A stretch of DNA of 64,000 nucleotides from Siniperca chuatsi (taxonomy: Eukaryota; Chordata; Actinopteri; Centrarchiformes; Sinipercidae): assembly GCF_020085105.1 (NCBI RefSeq), contig NC_058051.1:5104001-5168000 (forward strand). The letters are read 5' to 3'. Shown here in pieces: positions 38,446-49,900 of this stretch (its first letter is position 1; every line of letters starts with the position of its first letter). Below the pieces are notes generated by a model. It saw nothing but the letters and a program-made list of their open reading frames with translations, ran no database searches and was not told the origin of the DNA. A program made the position numbers and the translations under genes.

Positions 38446-41086
38446 AAGCGTAAGGATGGGGCCCTTTGACACACTACACACTGGCTCTTCACTTTTATAC
38501 AATAGTGAGATGCCTGTTATTGGAGTTGTTAATAGCTGTATGAAACGTAAAATTGACTCATGTTGAATTATTTGTAAAATTACTTAATGTGTTGGATTTA
38601 ACTTTTCATATGACCATGTAACCTGCCAAAACACCCTAAATCAGCACTCCTTTTCTTAGAATCTCATTGCATACAGATAACCATCGTCTGTCAGAAGGTA
38701 CTGATTATGAGATTTTCTGGATTTACTGCGTGTTGGATCCTTGGCCCTCCATCGACTTGGTAGCTTTTGCGACTTATGACAAAGCATCATAATTAGACCA
38801 GGTTATTTCCATAAGTTTGTCAATAGCTCCTTTGTGTCTTTATTATCCTGGCTGTATGTCTCCTGTGTGTCCGCTTATCTGACTGCAGTTGTTATGGTGG
38901 CAGAGTAAAGCGGGGGAAGGGGAGGTTAAAGGTCCAAATGTCTTGCCGTTTACGTGAGAGATGGTCGCCATTTTTTCAGGCTTTTAAATGAGAGATTGCT
39001 GTTTGTCCTGTTTCTGTTAGCGGGAATCCTACTGGGTGAGACAAGGTCAAGGAAGGCCTCTCTACGTCTTGTCGCTTTCAATCAAAGACAGGTTGTGTCT
39101 CAAACACACACTCACATTCAGGTGGGCCTTGTGTGTGTCATAGCTTTGTGTGATTATAAGCCAGGTTGTCAGTATGCATCTTCATAGTGTCTCGGAAGGT
39201 CATGGGTAAGTTGCCTGAGGCTGTAGAGGAGGATTAGGAGGACCCCACCATATGTCAACATTTGGGTAACCCCCCCCCCCCGTAGCCTCTGGGGTGCTCA
39301 CCTGTCTCAATGGGTGGAGGCTAGAAGAGGAACAAATACTAAGAAACTCGCTGACCTGAACCATTCTCACACCGTTCAGGCGTCTGATCTTACAGAAAAA
39401 ATGCAGATTAGTGCGTCACCTTGACATCTGGTGTGCTTTCTCTCATTGGAATTTGAGTCTCGCTGAGGAGTTTGTTTTTATTGAGAGATTTAGATGAAGC
39501 CCATTAAAATACCAAGAAGATACTGCCTGGCTTTCCATCAAGGTATTTTAGGTATACATTTGAAATGTTGCGCAAAATAAAATTCAAGTTACATGCATTG
39601 CCATCAGCTTGACATGAAAAAGTGTTTATTTATTATCAAATGGTTCGACTAACAATCATCTTACCATAAGGGGAGACACATGGGAGATACATTTTACCAT
39701 TTCAGAATCAAAACCACATCATTTATTGACAAAAACCTGCCTACCTCAAATCATAAGAACGTATTGCATAATGTCTGAATTTTATCATCAAGTTCCCAGT
39801 TGCCCTTAACTGTCAACACATCAAAATAATTTGATGTAAAACTCACACATAAGCCTGCAAAAGATGTGGTGAAGATTTGAGGTTTGTATTTTAAAGCTGT
39901 TTTAGTCCCACGGCAGCCTGCAACAACTCACCATAACTACACAGCCTGCTGCGTCATTCAGTAAGCACAAGAGAATATTAAATAAATTCTGTGCTGAAAA
40001 GTAGCCCAAACACCAGTAACCTAAAAAAAAATACACATCCTTTATTACATCGCACTGTTTAAACTTTATAATTCCAGTTTAATAGTTGAGAAAAATGTCG
40101 CTGTCATCACTATCGCAGCGTTGATAGAAAATGTTACAAAGCTGGTTTCACAAAACACAGAGAGCCCAGGAGGGTGGTTTTCCTAGAATTGACACTGAAT
40201 GATGTCATGTCTTGTCTCAGCAGACAATGCTGGGCTCTTTAGTCTAGTGCCTGGCAATTAGTGGTCTGATGTGACCAAGTTAAACTGCGATCTCACAGAC
40301 ACACATGAGCTGGTCACACCACACTGTTAGGACACTCCAGTGTGTCTGACCAAACACACTGGACTTACGCTCATGGAGAGAATCTGTGTGTGGGGGAAGG
40401 GACGGACGATATGATTTTCCACAAAGTCTGATCTGTTCTGCAAAGAGCTAATAATGATCCCCCACTCTGATTTTTAGTGACTTCCGTCTGTGACCAGTAG
40501 GCACTGCAACAACATAGCAAAGCAAAGTTCGTTTCACCTCAGACATTTAGCCTGGCATCCTGTTCACGTTAGCCGATTTCAGATGGGGGTTATTTTGTTT
40601 TGTTTTGCTCTAACCAACCAGTAGCGAGTTTTGACATATCTTGTCTGTGGCACAAGCTGCTAGGTTGCATTTTAAACGACAATCTAAAAAATTAGATTTA
40701 ACATTTGTTTAAGTTGACAGTCAATCTCATGCATGCTTGACACAAGTTTGTGGCAATTTTTCTGTTGCTTTTTTTCATGGATGCAGCTTTTTTTCCTGAC
40801 CCTGGCACTTAAAGATGATGTCTCCACCGTCTTAATCCTGCATACAAAGCTCTGATTGGCTTGGCCTGGAACCAGGTTACTTATACTGTATATCACCACG
40901 CAAGCTACTGGAAAAATAACTGCTTTGGCATTAGTTGTTGACTTCAAAATGAGACCTTTGAGACTTAAAAGCTGACATGTGTTACATCAGGGGTCATCCT
41001 ATTTGTAGCAACATCCATGTTTGAGCAGCTGAAAAATAAGTGGGAAGGAAATGTCTTTGGAATTTTTGTTCCATATCACACAAAAG

Positions 41087-41129
41087 AATGGCTTTGCCAG
41101 GACACTGTCTCTGTCCTGGCAAAGCCATT
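41087..41129. repeat. Perfect hairpin with 18-bp arms
   Basis: 41087-41104 (AATGGCTTTGCCAGGACA) is the exact reverse complement of 41112-41129, with a seven-base loop CTGTCTC. It is too short for a typical microRNA precursor, and no Rho-independent-type context applies in a vertebrate. Confidence 0.9.
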
Positions 41130-41389
41130 AAGCCTGTCTTAATCTCACAAGCTTAATTTTAGCCTGGAAAACATCGTGAGAATTGCTGTGCTCAGATCAG
41201 CAGTTCAGGCACTTTGTTCCAGAGAGCAGGACCAAAGTAACAAAAAGCACCCTCACCAGATCTGAATTTTAGTTCAGGTACAGTTAGTCCCAATCTGTGA
41301 TGTCTTGAGGGTGGAGACATCACAGGTTAGCTGCAATTAACCCTGCTACCAAGCAGGGCCGAAACTTCACAGGGTCAGCAGTTTTATCC

Positions 41390-41830
41390 CCTTGTTATGA
41401 GGCTGCAGTAGAAATATTCATGGTTTGGCACGATTAAACGATAAGGCTGGTGACATTCGATTTTTTGTAATGCTTTTCTCCATCTCTTAATACTTTCTAA
41501 CTTCATCTCGCTGTTTCTTGCACTGAGCCCCAAACCCACTGGTTTCTACTCTTGAAAAATGTGTCACAAATATATAGTTTCTTCTTTTTTAAGGACTAAA
41601 TTATTTCATGAAAGAGCTGGGCACTGTAGTTTTTAGCAAAACTAAAACAGGACTAAATATTGCATTTTTGACAGACTATTTTCAGCTGCAGAAAAATATA
41701 CATGTGGTGCTCTAGTGAGTATTTACAGCAGCAGGATGGTGTATGTCGGAATGACTTAAAATAAACTACAGTCCCCATGTTCATAGCTGGATCAATTTAT
41801 TGTTGTTTTGAGTCTTTTTCATGGAATTTT
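41390..41830. repeat. Palindromic repeat family R, copy 3
   Basis: Shares GGGCACTGTAGTTTTTAGCAA, GACTATTTTCAGCTGC, GCAGGATGGTGTATGT and TTTATTGTTGTTTTGAGTC with the other R copies. It appears to separate two LINE-like stretches (41200-41390 and 41850-42240). Confidence 0.6.
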
Positions 41831-41849
41831 TTGACATTAAGAGGACTTT

Positions 41850-42240
41850 TTTTTAAAGCAGGCTGTACCGGGCCCATGGAAAACCACAACCTGATGACGT
41901 GAAAAGTGTGCTTTGATTGTAGTCGGTGAGCTGCTCAGAAATGTACCGAGGAGCCAAACCATGAAGCGCGAAGTGAAAACTGAGATTTCTAGAACACCTG
42001 CCATGTTTTTCAAGTTTAAAAATCAGAGGCAAAGGCCAGTCATAGCCCCAACTTTTGATGTCATCTAGGAAAGGTTGATGTTGATGTTTGAATGATATGT
42101 TGATGTCTAACCAACTTGAAGTGATGTCTGACCTAAGCAAATGCCTTATCAGCCTTGCTGGACCACACTGAGCAAAACAAAGCAGACTGTTGTTTTCAGG
42201 CTTAGAAATCAAATCAGATAGCTGAGTCATTTATCGACAG
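41850..42240 (-). mobile_element. Possible LINE 3' fragment
   Basis: The minus-strand ORF 42230-41853 contains LHGLAPRYISEQLTDY, similar in pattern to the L2 reverse-transcriptase tail (the 60.2 kb copy has NGLAPSYLCEIL). The sequence before it is not clearly reverse transcriptase. The stretch at 41200-41300 has the phrase TTCCAGAGAGCAGGACCAAAG, like LINE 3' regions. Assignment is weak. Confidence 0.3.
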
Positions 42241-43434
42241 TAAAACCCACATCCACACAGAATATTAGTTGATGACTCTTATAAACCAGGCACAGGTATA
42301 TTATTATCATTTTCCTCTCTGAAACATTATCTTCCATACTGCCACTTTAAAGCAGTGATATCATCACACTCCCTAACATTAGAAAAGTAAACAGTGTAGA
42401 AATCTATTTCTTCACCTCCATGAACCACAAACATCTCCAACAGTGAATCCATTTGTCTTAACACTGTCAACACTCCCCCCTCAACAATCACTCCGGCAAA
42501 CATCAAACTAACTTTAATTATGCGATTACACAACATTTGGCTCTGTCATGAAGCTGAATCAGCAGTGGATGTATGCTCATATTTACGTGATACACTCCAT
42601 TAAAGGATTATTCTGAGACCTTCAAGATGAAAAATATCACAATTAAAAATGCTCCTCGTACGGCTGCTGGCATTAAAGGCATGCCTGAGTGCCATTCATC
42701 AACTGCTGTATGCAGACATGGCGTCTTAGAGCAGCCTAGTGAAATTACAGGGGGAAACACTGGCAGCAAAGTCCATAACAGTCACAAATAACACCCTGCT
42801 ATGACAAGGGAAATTACATGTCTTTGGATTTGAACTTTTAATAGCGTGATATAATTGTATCAGTGTGAGGAATGTGCACTACGCGTAATCGGATGCTTTC
42901 ATGTTTTGATAAGCCGATGAGGAGGCTTATTGTCGGTTTTTGGGATCTTTGAGGTTTCTTAATCAAATGAGCAGATAACAAATTTTCTTTAAAGAGTATG
43001 TTGATTTATGACGACTTGGCTGTTGGTGGAGGATTATGTGAACATTCATTCATTAGGATAGCATTGAAAGATGAGAAACTGAAATACAGTTTTTCTAGAC
43101 AATACACTCTAGACTAGGAAATAATACATATTTTATCTCATATGACAGACTCTAGATAGAGGTAAGTAAAGTTTGGTTAATACTGTACATCTACAACAGG
43201 ATTACAGTATAATCAGCCAGTAATCACATCCAGACGACTAATAAGCTTGTGTCACTATGCAGCAGTGGTCTGGATGTGTTTATATGGCTCAGTGGCTGCA
43301 CTATATGAGTGGATCAGTATAAGCAGTTCCCACACCCTCTCAGGTGTCCTGTGCTCAGGGCAGCCTGGCCCAGGCACACAGATAAAGGCTGCCTTTGTCT
43401 GCAGCAAGGAACAGGTAACCATTTGTGCTTGCAC

Positions 43435-43437
<3 letters not shown>

Positions 43438-43507
<70 letters not shown>
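43438..43507. repeat. (TG)35 microsatellite
   Basis: A pure TG dinucleotide run of 70 bases, followed by a short CGCGC. Likely polymorphic. It creates spurious ORFs in all frames. Confidence 0.97.
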
Positions 43508-43513
<6 letters not shown>

Positions 43514-45574
43514 CTTGTCCTTGTGTGTGTGCATACATGCATGCAAACGTATGTGTGTGAGTGTAAGAGAGAAACACAGGGAGATAGGACTGACTGGGCT
43601 GCCTACCGTTGCCACAAGAATAGGTGTGGCTTTTCAACAGCCTCATATTCACAGCATACAGCACGTGTGCGCTCAATAAAAAGGAAGGTAAACTATGATT
43701 TCCAGTCTGTGATTCTCCAGGAAAACAAACACCATTATATACAAAGTTAGACTGTCAGGAAAAGCATTATTTTATGCTTTTATCCTCTTAAGGGACACTC
43801 CTATGCTCATGTAAATTACAGGTGTACAGTTTAATGTTATACTACTTACTATAATGTAAAATATATGTATCACATAAAGATTTACAGTGTGTCAGTATGA
43901 TAATCAAACTCTAAATTACAAATGCATGAACTGGAGGGTATAATTTCTTAGACTTATCCACGACAAAGAGCCTGCAGTGTGTGTGTATGTGTGGTTGTGA
44001 ACAAATAGATAAAAGAGATAAAAAGTTAACAATTAACGTTCACACAATGTGACCTTCTCTGTAGCCCAAATTGCACATTATATATTATACTAATTCTGTG
44101 TTTTGAGAGTATGTAGCAGTTTACAATGGAAAAATGACAAACTTAAGGGTCCTTAAAAATGCCATCATGCAGACTAAAATCACTTGATTTTTAAGTGTAG
44201 TTTTGGTAAATAAGATTGTCCCACAATGCAACACACAAAGAAAAAGGAGGAGCTGCTCCCAGAGAAAAAAAAAGCAAACTTGTTTGCAACAGCTTACAAA
44301 ACACTATTTGTGAAGTTTCAAGTTTGAAATTAGTATTAAGTCACAGTTTTATTGACACATGTCTATTAGAACAAACTATTAAAACTATTTTTGTCTTGAC
44401 AAAACATTCTTATGCCAACATGGACAAGAAGTTTAAAGTGCTCAGAAAAATGGAAATGTGAACATCTGCAATTCCATTACAACTGGGAAAATCTGTTGTA
44501 TGACAAAAGCTCCAGAACAGCTACTAAATAGACCTTGTCTCAACCTTTTCTTTTTCATGTATGCTAACTGCCAAATTAGTGTACTGTCAAGAAGCTGCAC
44601 TGTATGGCATTGGGACAGCTGCGTTTCTCAGCTTATTGCCAAGTAAATGCTATCTAGCCTACTTTGTTCACTAAAATAACGCCACTGGGCTAAGACATAT
44701 CACCTAAGAAAACAAATAGTTGAGGTTTATACTTTTAGTCGTTTTTGAAAACAAATTGTCTGGAGAACTCTCCAGAGGCACCAAAGAGTAACTTCTTCTT
44801 TTTATCACGAGCAGTCACCAACTAAGTTTATCAAAAAATGGAACAGACCTAAAACGGTGGAGTGATATGGCTTGTGTCTGCACCCTCTGGACAAATTTTA
44901 AAAAAGTTACACAGTTAACAAGTGACATTCAAACAGGAAATCAACTCTGAAAGTAGTTATTGTGGCTATGCTGGCAAGGCTAATTGATAGGCTAAATGCT
45001 ACAGTAAATAGCATACTTCTTCACGAAAACACAAAGGTTTAAGACATATAACCTGGGAGAGCAAATACTTTTTTATCACCAAAAAAATGGAAGAATGGTC
45101 TTTAGTTTTTTTTTACACTAATTTGAATATAAAATAACTAAATGATGTGGGCCTGTGACTGTGGAGAAATGTGAACAAATAAAAAATATAAAACCCAGTT
45201 TACCTCCCCATCCCTCTGTGCATACCTATGAGACTGTGTGTATTGTATATACAGTTCCTTTTACCTGGTGTTTAAGTCAGAAGTTGAGGATTACCTGTTC
45301 AGGAAGCAGCAGGGTAAGAAGAGACAGAGCTCCACAAGTGTGTGTGTTTTAACAGCCTGTCAGGAGAGCTCACTTTATGACCCGCTGCTGGGTTTTAACT
45401 GACACTCGATGTAAATATTCAATCAGAAAAGGTGCCTGCTAGCTAATACGGGCTGACAGGAAGGTAGACCAACAACCAGAGTGATGGATGAGTGTAGATC
45501 TCAGGTGAAAGGTGAGAGTGCTGAGGATGGGCTCTCTTCCTCTGTCTGTCTGTTGTGGTATTCTGTCTGGACCT

Positions 45575-45576
<2 letters not shown>

Positions 45577-45629
<53 letters not shown>
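45577..45629. repeat. (TG)26 microsatellite
   Basis: An uninterrupted TG run of about 53 bases, about 1.3 kb upstream of the arhgef19 coding start. Confidence 0.97.
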
Positions 45630-45632
<3 letters not shown>

Positions 45633-46920
45633 TAGAGATGTTAAGTACAGGGGCTGAATGCTACGTGTAGAGAGGTCTTTAATTAGAGCAGGAAGACACG
45701 GCTCAGGAGACACACTACACCAGATTTAAGTGTGTGTCCATGCAGGTACATGTGTGTCTGTGCGTGAAGACTGGGTTTGACTGGGAAACATCCTGCATGC
45801 GTCAATAGTTTCAGGGTCCAGCTTGCTGCCTGCTCAGTGTGTGTGTGAGTGGTAAGCATTTTAAATGAGGCTGCATGAATCCCAAAAATGTACAGAAGTC
45901 ATCTCTGGCGTCATCTCTCAACTCTGGCGACACTAAGCCAAGTTGTTAACATTGGGTTGTGTCCAGTCAACCATATTTGTTTGCTGGATAAGTGGTTTGT
46001 TGTTGTACTGGGTATTAGACTAACATACCAGTTTATTTTTGAAGAAACATTCCAGTTTTCTCCCCTTTGCTCCTTTGGGTGTGTTGTATATTTATGCAGA
46101 AATCCATAAAATTTTTGACAGCTCAGTAATCCCAACCCACTTTGTCCACATGAACAGCTTAAAAACTAATCATAGATACAAGAAACAGACCAGAAATTGT
46201 GCCCATATCCTTGTATGAGCAGATCTTAGATACATTCCTACCTGGATTTGATGATTTGAGCTGCTTAAAATCTCTTTACTATGAAGTATGTGTGCTGCTA
46301 TAATAATTATAATGTTTTTTTAGTGTTTGTTTCTTTGTAAAAACAAAGGAAAAAGAAAACGAGGGACAAAAATAATGAAATTATCATACCGTTAACATGT
46401 TACGGTTAAATGTTAAGGTTAGGGTACATCATTAAAATCTTTATGTTTTGCCTGTTTTAGTTTTAGTCACAAATCCCGCTGTACCAGTAGAATCATTAGC
46501 ATTATTTTGAGATATTAGGGGCAGGGTATTGCAGTTTTTTTCTAAGTCAAGGGGAGGCTTCAGATAAAATATGAATAACGCTGTGGAGGGTCTTGCCTTT
46601 TTAAAAAGTGAAACCCCCCTCCCTACATTGATCATTTTTGTACAGTGCCTTATAATAAGTTATAATCAAGTAATACATTTAATTTAAATTATGCATTACT
46701 AAAGTCAAACAAAATGATAAAAAGATCATATAGACTTGTTGTAACTTGTTGTTGTGTGACTCCAGCAATGTATAAGCCTTTTTTTTCTGTCTGGCTGTTG
46801 GTGTTTCTACTGCAGGAGTAGTGGCCTGAGAAAAGACTATAGAAAATAGGGTTTTTTAGTAAAACATGTGAAATAGTTATACTCTCTCTTCTTTTGCAGC
46901 TCCCATGTGTTCGTTCAGCC

Positions 46921-49900
46921 ATGCTCCCTGGGTATGGATTCTCACCTTTTCCTGATTTCCAACCCCACCTTCACGCTTTTCACTGCCGAGGAGAGAGTCC
47001 CAGCATGTGGATCCCTGGCTCAGGAGAGTCCCAGGTTCTGAGCGAGGCCCAGGAGGACAGGCCTCTCCTCCACCCGTGCCACCACAAGCATGTCGCTGTG
47101 TGCCAGCAGGAAACATTGGCTTTTATTGAGCTACAACCACCAGTGACTCCTAAACTAAACGGTTTTGGCTCTCCAAGGCCAACTGTTATTGCAGGCGCAC
47201 AATGCACAACACACTCCCTGCCCCTGAACGGCTTCAGACACACACTAAATGAACTGAATGACATGCAGAACGGCTGCCACAGGACAGACAATGAACATGA
47301 AACAACGTTGAATTTGAACGCTCATACACCTGCATGCGACGGTGAGCTTGAATGCCATAATGGCATCAGGACATCCTTGCAGGAGCAAACTGAAAAACCT
47401 CGTACTGTCACAACAGTATGTCGTCCTCTCCACGCCGCCCTTAGCCTCCCTCTGTCGTTCCCTCTGTCATCTCTATACACAAACAAAGACTCCTGGGAAT
47501 CTCAGTTACCTTGTTCCCCATCCTCACCTGAAGGTCCAGGGTTTCAGAGCCCAGACTCCTGCCAGCCGCAGAGGAGGACATCACAGGGTTCACTGAAAGA
47601 GAAGTCTATCCGTGAGTGTGCGGCTGTTTTCACTATGGACTAAGTTGACATAACAAATTAGGCTTTAGAAACTTATAACATGCTTCCTCTTAATCTAATA
47701 GTTATTTTCTTGTTTCCAGGGCGAAAGATGCAGGTCTATTCCCCAGACAGCCCGAGCGATGAATCTCTCAGCAGCCCAATCCTGGATGCAGACTACATCT
47801 TCCCAGGACCTTTTGCATCTTTCCTGGAGGAGGACCTTAGTGGATTATCTTCCCTGGAGGCCATTTCAAGTCCTTCATCCACAGACGGTGTCACAGATCT
47901 CCCAAACCTCAGTCACGATGATATTTTTAATCTACCTGCAGAACCACTGCAGATAATAGAGGACTCAATTCCAGGGTTAGGGGAAGACAGGAGGAGTGTA
48001 GACACATCGAGTGCCACAGGAGGGAGCTTTTTGTCACGCAGCCGTCAAGGGGATCAAGAACGGCGACGCTTCTCAGCTTCGGAACTTATATCTAGACTCC
48101 AGCTGTCTCAAAGGAAAAGCTCCTTCACCCTGAAGCTGGGGAAGTCGCTGTCTGCACGGGTGGCCTCCCGGGACAGACAGAGCTCCAACAACCTCAGCCC
48201 CAACCCAGACTGTGAGTAGACAACAGAACCGACATCATGTTATCATTTCATTGAAAGGTAGTCCAGAAACCTAAACCAGACAATCAAAAGCAGTATAAAA
48301 ACCCATTACAAAACAATACCACATACCACAAACAGTGATAAAAAAAAAAACAGGTTCAATGGCCTTTTACTTGAGCAAAGACTCAATATAGATTAATTAT
48401 TAATTATTAGATAAATTTAAGGAAAAAACAACTTAAAGTGTCTTTGGGTTAGGTTAACAGCTTCAGTGATTCTTCAAATCTCTGAACTCTGATAGATTCC
48501 TCTAAAAGACATTCCCTCGTCCCGATAGCCTAATGTTCGGGACTTATATCACATAACTGTAACGTCCACGGTTCCAGCTGGAGACCTTTGTTGCATGTCA
48601 TGTCCCGCTCTCTCCCCATGTTTCCTGTCCGTCTACACTGTCGGCTCTCAAATAAAAGGCGGAATGGCAAAAAATAAACATCAGAAATTGTGTTGATGGT
48701 GGTGAAGACTGCTGTTTAACACGTCACTCCATATAGGTGTTCATGTTATTTGTTTGTTTCTTCACTCGCCAATGCGTAAGTTAGAGAGAGAACTTGTTGT
48801 ATGAAAGAAAACTAGCCATTATTAAATTAGCCCTGTCTCCAGAGGGTATAGGTCAACATTTGGAAAAAGTGGATTATCAAATCCTTTTATATGAGAACAT
48901 AATGCTTTACTTTAATGCTGAAACACTAGTCAATAGTCAATGAATCAATTATTCGAATGACATTTTTTGGAATGGATTAATCAGTAAGTGTAAGTAATTT
49001 ATCAAAAATGGCAAACATTTGCTGGTTCCAACTTCTCAAATGTGAGTATGTGCTGTCATTGTCAATTGAATATATTAGGGTTTTGGACTGTTGCTCAACC
49101 AAATAAGCAATTAGAAGACATTAGGCAAACAACCTTGTTGTGAGCAGTTTCATGGTTGGAAGAAAATAGTTCCTACATGAAAGTGCTCACAACAAATCAG
49201 TGGATTATCTTGAGTAACCGGGTCATGATGAGTGCCGTATGGTCCCATTATATTAAAAAAATGCAGACATATCTATGGCTGATACCTCCGAAACTCGACA
49301 ACTCACACCAAAACAATATAGGTGCATAAATAGCACTACAGGTAAGAGGAAAAATATGTATTTTTGATTTTGGGGTGAACTGTCCCTTTAAGAAGGCACA
49401 AACAGGCAAACTGTGATCAAAGAGCCTTAAACAGCTGAGGATGTCAAGAAGCTGTCCCTCCAGAAAGGTCATTTCATGAACCTTATTACATGAGGTCTCA
49501 TGCTACTTCCCTGGACCTCAAACCTCATCTGAATCGAGTGTCTAAGGATAGAGGGTGTCATATACTGTACAGCTTGTTAAGCCCCTTGAGGCGAATTTGT
49601 GATTTGTGATGTTGGGCTATATAAATAAAATTGACTTGACTTGACCTGTACCGTCTGCTTTTTATCCTCTTTAGATAAGTCCAACTCCAAGCACCGCTTC
49701 TCAGGAGGTTCTAGTGATAGCGCCCCCCACAGTCCTGTAGGACCTGCACCTACTCTGCCCAGTGGTGACAATGGCATGCCTTTGCATCGGTGGACCACAA
49801 AACTCGGGTAAATACGGACTTAAAATATTTCATGAGGAAAAACTGCAAAGCTTAAAGGACATGTATTGATGTCAATTCACATTTTCTTCACAGAATGCGA

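Larger units (their letters stand above)
34071..46899. other. arhgef19: Gene-poor interval upstream of arhgef19 coding exons
   Basis: No coding exon is supported. If the 34 kb exon belongs to arhgef19, this is its first intron. Contents: (TG)n tracts at 35836-35893, 43438-43507 and 45577-45629; nested repeats at 37505-38445; a hairpin at 41087-41129; family R at 41390-41830; a LINE-like fragment at 41850-42240; and a poly-C run of 11 near 39270. Long ORFs over the TG tracts are repeat artefacts. Confidence 0.55.

Noticed and set aside
41087..41129. MicroRNA precursor
   Set aside because: Arms are only 18 bp and fully paired, and total length is 43 bases, shorter than a usual pre-miRNA stem.
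43247..43750. ORFs of 80-167 codons rich in Cys-Val or Thr-His
   Set aside because: They are translations of the (TG)35 microsatellite. The same applies around 35640-36130 and 45501-45713.
46894..46921. Start of arhgef19 upstream of the ATG at 46921
   Set aside because: The frame is open before it, but the exon begins at 46900 after an acceptor and no in-frame ATG precedes 46921 within the exon.
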